The notes under the pieces are model-generated. The model searched no databases. It saw nothing but the letters and a program-made list of their open reading frames with translations, and was not told the origin of the DNA. Of a DNA stretch of 8,497 nt, positions 6,113 through 8,497 are shown in pieces. Position 1 is the stretch's first letter. Every line of letters begins with the position of its first letter. Made by a program: the position numbers and the translations under genes. The DNA comes from Syntrophales bacterium (GTDB lineage Bacteria > Desulfobacterota > Syntrophia > Syntrophales > UBA2251), in contig JALNWL010000105.1 in the NCBI GenBank assembly GCA_023230905.1, positions 1-8,497 of the forward strand, written 5' to 3'.

Positions 6113-7351
6113 TCAGGCAAACCGTTTGATCAGGAGGGAGGTGTTGACGCCGCCGAAGGCGAAATTCTGGACGGCGGCCACCGTTACGGGCCGCTCCTCC
6201 AGCTTCAGGGTATGACGGATCATCGCGCAGCGCTCGTCCGGTTCTTCAAGGTTGAGCGTCGGGGCGATGAACCCCTCCTGCATCTGGTAAAGGCTGAGGA
6301 TCGTCTCGATCGCACCGCAGGACCCCATGGTGTGCCCCATGTAGCCCTTGAAGCCCGTCACGAACGGATTGTCGCCGTAGACGGCGTGGATCGCCTGGGC
6401 TTCGATCACGTCCCCCATCCGGGTTGCCGTGGCATGCGCACTGACGAAGTCGACGTCGTCCGCGTTCAGCTCCGCGACTTCCAGGCTCGATTGGAGGGTG
6501 GCACGGATCCCGGCCAGGTTCGGCAGGATGAGATCGCCGCCGTTGTTGTTGCAGGCAAACCCGATCACCTCTCCGAGAATCTCCGCCCCCCGCCGCTTCG
6601 CGTGCTCATACTCCTCCAGGAGCACCGCCCCGGCGCCCTCGCCGACCACGAGCCCGTCGCGCTGCCGGTCGAACGGGCGCGGCGTACACTGCGGCCGGTC
6701 GTTGAAGGCGGTGGAACAGGCGAGCAGATTGTCGAAGACGGCCACGGTCGTCGTGTCGTACTCGTCCGCCCCGCCGCAGAGCATGGCCTCCTGCATGCCG
6801 AACTTGACCGCCTCGTAGCCGTAGCCGATGGACTGGCTGCTCGTCGTGCAGGCCGTGGAGGAGGAGATCACCCGACCCGTGATGCCGAACATCTTCGTGA
6901 TGTTCACCGCCGTCGTGTGAACCATGGATTTGAGGTAGTCGACGGCGCCGATGGAGGAATACTCCGCGCGGGTTCCGCTGAAAAAAGTCTTGTAGATCTC
7001 GCGCTGCACCGTGGGACTGCCGTGGGTGGATCCGAAAGCGACGCCGAGCCGTCCGGAGGTCACGAATTCGGGCGGCAGGCCGGCCTGTTCCAAAACCTCC
7101 TTCGCCACCTGGCAGGCGTAATACGCGACCGGCCCCATCGTTTTGCGATAGGTGCGCTTGAAATCGTAGGCGATCGGATCGTCCACGGTTCCGAAGACCT
7201 GGGAGTGGATGTATTTCGCTAGGAGGTTATCCTCCCTGAGCGGCTTGACGCCGGATACGCCCCGCCGGAGGCTGTCCAGGATCGCCGCGCGTCCGTGACC
7301 GATGGGTGTGATAGCCGAACAGGCCGTGATGACGACTCTTCGTCCCTTCAT
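6113..7351 (-). CDS. Beta-ketoacyl-ACP synthase of the aryl-polyene/FabF-like type (KAS3)
   Basis: A 412-residue condensing enzyme. Catalytic residues are present: C168 in SSSTACTTSS, H306 in SAHATATRMGD, K335 and H340 in FKGYMGHTMGSCG, and the C-terminal loop NFAFGGVNTS at 396-405. The segments SQSIGYGYEAVKFG, GEGAGAVLLEE and the C-terminal NFAFGGVNTSLLIKR resemble, from memory, the ketosynthases of aryl polyene clusters rather than housekeeping FabF. Unusual points are CTTS in place of CxSG after the nucleophile and HAT in place of HGT at the first His. Its ATG overlaps the ACP stop as ATGA, and a GGAGG Shine-Dalgarno lies 13 bases upstream inside a small hairpin. Distinct from the KAS2/KAS1 pair, it may handle a different chain length or the first condensation (inference). 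The ACP/KAS3 coupling implies they work as partners. Confidence 0.95.
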   Translation of the reverse strand: MKGRRVVITACSAITPIGHGRAAILDSLRRGVSGVKPLREDNLLAKYIHSQVFGTVDDPIAYDFKRTYRKTMGPVAYYACQVAKEVLEQAGLPPEFVTSGRLGVAFGSTHGSPTVQREIYKTFFSGTRAEYSSIGAVDYLKSMVHTTAVNITKMFGITGRVISSSTACTTSSQSIGYGYEAVKFGMQEAMLCGGADEYDTTTVAVFDNLLACSTAFNDRPQCTPRPFDRQRDGLVVGEGAGAVLLEEYEHAKRRGAEILGEVIGFACNNNGGDLILPNLAGIRATLQSSLEVAELNADDVDFVSAHATATRMGDVIEAQAIHAVYGDNPFVTGFKGYMGHTMGSCGAIETILSLYQMQEGFIAPTLNLEEPDERCAMIRHTLKLEERPVTVAAVQNFAFGGVNTSLLIKRFA

Positions 7352-7650
7352 GGGCGGGAGGACGCCTCCTTCCGCGTCGGAGCGTCCTTCGTGAGTCCCC
7401 GTTTCCCGGCCAGGCCGTCCACATAGTCGATGACCTGGTTCAGCGTCCGGATCTCCATCGCCCCCTTCTTCTCATCATGGGTCAGCTCCGAACCGAGAAA
7501 CCGCTCGATCTCGAGGAGCAGCTCGATGGCGTCCACGCTGTCGAACTCGTAGACCTCACGAAGATTCTCGTCCAGCCCGGGATTTTCGATCTCGAACTCA
7601 CGGCGGAAGATCTCCAGGATTGCGGTTTGGATCTGTTCTCTCGTCATCAC
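7348..7650 (-). CDS. Acyl carrier protein
   Basis: A carrier of about 99-100 residues that holds acyl chains on a 4'-phosphopantetheine arm. The modification site is S38 in the motif FDSVDAIELL, equivalent to the DSL-type motif of ACPs. The following acidic helix II (ELLLEIE) is typical for docking to ketosynthases. Residues 83-100 form a charged, probably disordered tail (KRGLTKDAPTRK) longer than in housekeeping ACP, which is about 78 residues. The start may be GTG at 7650, with AGGA ten bases before it, or the next codon, ATG at 7647, which changes the protein by one residue. It is the first gene after the predicted promoter. It overlaps KAS3 by 4 bp (ATGA). The DSV rather than DSL motif and the operon position indicate a pathway-specific ACP rather than AcpP of primary fatty acid synthesis. 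Confidence 0.95.
   Translation of the reverse strand: MMTREQIQTAILEIFRREFEIENPGLDENLREVYEFDSVDAIELLLEIERFLGSELTHDEKKGAMEIRTLNQVIDYVDGLAGKRGLTKDAPTRKEASSRP
7352..7370 (-). promoter_or_regulatory. Shine-Dalgarno of KAS3 inside a small hairpin
   Basis: On the minus strand GGAGG, CGT, CCTCC (7369-7357) forms a perfect 5-bp stem with a 3-base loop. The GGAGG arm is the only Shine-Dalgarno candidate for KAS3, 13 bases before its ATG. A ribosome finishing the ACP gene would open the hairpin, which fits translational coupling of the two genes. This is inference from sequence only. Confidence 0.4.
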
Positions 7651-7687
7651 GTCATTGGGATCCTGTCTTTACGTTTTCCATAGGGCG

Positions 7688-7716
7688 ATCATAATGATTA
7701 TTCCCCGACCTGGCAA
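7688..7716 (-). promoter_or_regulatory. Sigma70-type promoter of the ACP-KAS3-acyltransferase-KAS2-KAS1 unit
   Basis: Read on the minus strand, TTGCCA (7716-7711) and TATGAT (7693-7688) are separated by exactly 17 bases. Each matches the sigma70 consensus at five of six positions. The surrounding sequence is A+T-rich compared with the coding DNA. The predicted transcription start is near 7681, leaving a leader of about 30 bases before the ACP gene. This is the best promoter-like signal in the window. Confidence 0.7.
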
Positions 7717-7729
7717 GTCCTTCTTTCCT

Positions 7730-7773
7730 TGCGGCCGTCACCGCGTGTTCCGGCTCGTTCCTCCGCGGCCGCA
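7730..7773 (-). repeat. GC-rich inverted repeat between the oxidoreductase and the promoter
   Basis: TGCGGCCG (7730-7737) is perfectly inverted at 7766-7773 (CGGCCGCA), with 28 bases between the arms. It begins directly after the oxidoreductase stop codon on the minus strand. It could end or protect the upstream transcript, but no T run follows, so it is not a standard intrinsic terminator. An operator is another possibility. Confidence 0.4.
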
Positions 7774-8497
7774 TCATCGGGCGGGGGTGGAGCGGAGCGG
7801 CTCCAAGACCTCGCGGGAGAAGCGTTCCTGACCGATCATCTGCCTCGCCACCTGAAACGACCCCAGCACCGTTCCCAGGACTCCGGGGGACAGGGCGTTC
7901 TGACCCGCGAGATACAGCCCCGCCAGCGTCGGCCGGTGGAGGGTCGCGGCCGCCGGGAGCTGGCGCGTCGACCGCAGAATTCCGTACGGGGCCCCCTCGG
8001 GGCTGCCCGTCCAGTCCCGGAGGGTAAGCGGGGTGTAAGTGTCGAGGACCCGGGCCCTGTGGAAGGGGCCGAAAACCTCCTCCGCCTGTCGCAGGATCCG
8101 GTCGGCCCGGCCGGCCTTTTCCGCCTCGTAGTCCGCGCCGCGCCGTCCCGTCATCGTGTCCTCCCAGCGGCGCCATTCCGCAAAGAGGCTTTTCGTGATG
8201 ATCATGAGGAGATTCCACTCCTCCGTGCCGTCGAGCAGCTGGTAGAACACGCCCTCCGCGAGCCCCCCGTCCCGGTCCGCACGCAGACGGAAGAGGTTGT
8301 GCGGCAGGGCGGGATGGGCGCTCGCATCCACGGCGGCGCTCACCACGAATAGCCCCTCCGTCTCGGCCAGCCTCCGGATCCGTCGCACCCGAAGCGGCTT
8401 GAGGGCGCCTTCCGGGAGCATCCCGAGGACGGTTTTGGGATGAAGGGCGGCCACCACGCGGTCGGCCGATAGCACCCGCCCGGAGGCAAGCCTGACC
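7774..8497 (-). CDS. FAD-dependent oxidoreductase, retinol saturase/phytoene desaturase-like (C-terminal part)
   Basis: Only the last 240 residues are in the window; the N-terminal Rossmann FAD-binding domain lies beyond the right edge. The open frame continues through position 8497, so the GTG at 8475 is an internal Val codon (context GRVLSADRVVAALHP), not a start. Family signatures are the RVLSADRVVAALHPKT strand region, the RGADYEAEKAGRADRIL helix, the TPLTLRDWTGSPEGAPYG block, and the C-terminal FAD-contacting GLYLAGQNALSPGVLGTV near residues 190-207 of the fragment. These fit the COG1233-type group (carotenoid desaturase/isomerase, retinol saturase). The family reduces, desaturates or isomerises conjugated polyene chains. 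Its place just upstream of the ACP operon suggests it acts on the lipid chain made here, which is inference. A 123-bp gap containing its own promoter separates it from ACP, so the two may be transcribed apart or read through. Confidence 0.85.
   Translation of the reverse strand, partial: VRLASGRVLSADRVVAALHPKTVLGMLPEGALKPLRVRRIRRLAETEGLFVVSAAVDASAHPALPHNLFRLRADRDGGLAEGVFYQLLDGTEEWNLLMIITKSLFAEWRRWEDTMTGRRGADYEAEKAGRADRILRQAEEVFGPFHRARVLDTYTPLTLRDWTGSPEGAPYGILRSTRQLPAAATLHRPTLAGLYLAGQNALSPGVLGTVLGSFQVARQMIGQERFSREVLEPLRSTPAR

Noticed and set aside
1..8497. Direct assignment as an anammox ladderane or a standard aryl polyene cluster
   Set aside because: The MucR-type regulator does not suggest a planctomycete, and key genes of either pathway (dehydratases, radical SAM enzymes, ammonia lyase) are not in the window. 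The likeness is kept as a hypothesis only.
1..8497. CRISPR arrays, tRNA or rRNA genes, insertion sequences
   Set aside because: I saw no regularly spaced repeats, cloverleaf-like sequence, transposase motifs or terminal inverted repeats; genes are packed with little non-coding space.

Overview
The window is a GC-rich stretch in which every gene I can support lies on the minus strand, so transcription runs from high to low coordinates. It holds most of a specialised fatty-acid or polyene-type (type II FAS/PKS-like) lipid cluster. A MucR/Ros zinc-finger regulator occurs together with dedicated acyl-ACP machinery. This points to a Gram-negative bacterium, most likely Desulfobacterota (former Deltaproteobacteria). 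That assignment is inferred from gene content and protein style; there is no rRNA or other marker gene here.

Layout in transcription order: (1) the C-terminal part of an FAD-dependent retinol-saturase/phytoene-desaturase-like oxidoreductase (8497-7774, N-terminus outside the window). (2) A 123-bp gap with a GC-rich inverted repeat and a very good sigma70-type promoter (TTGCCA, 17 bp, TATGAT). (3) A tightly packed five-gene unit: acyl carrier protein, ketosynthase of the aryl-polyene type (KAS3), lysophospholipid/glycerol-phosphate acyltransferase, catalytically complete KAS II-like ketosynthase (KAS2), and a second KAS-fold protein (KAS1) that has lost all three catalytic residues. (4) A 281-bp gap, A+T-rich near its downstream end, with a strong ribosome binding site. 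(5) A second unit in which a MucR-family regulator, an acyl-CoA ligase and a FabG-type ketoreductase are joined by ATGA start/stop overlaps. FabG runs off the left edge of the window.

How the parts may work together (inference): the ligase activates a free acid, and the ACP carries the growing chain. KAS3 and the KAS2/KAS1 pair, which resembles the KS/chain-length-factor heterodimers of type II PKS and aryl polyene systems, elongate it. FabG reduces the 3-keto group, the FAD enzyme changes the saturation or geometry of the chain, and the acyltransferase moves the product onto a glycerolipid. No dehydratase (FabZ/FabA-like), thioesterase or ammonia lyase is visible, so such genes, if present, lie outside the window. 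The set resembles aryl polyene clusters and the FabF/ACP/phytoene-desaturase-like neighbourhoods proposed for ladderane lipids, but the product cannot be read from the sequence.
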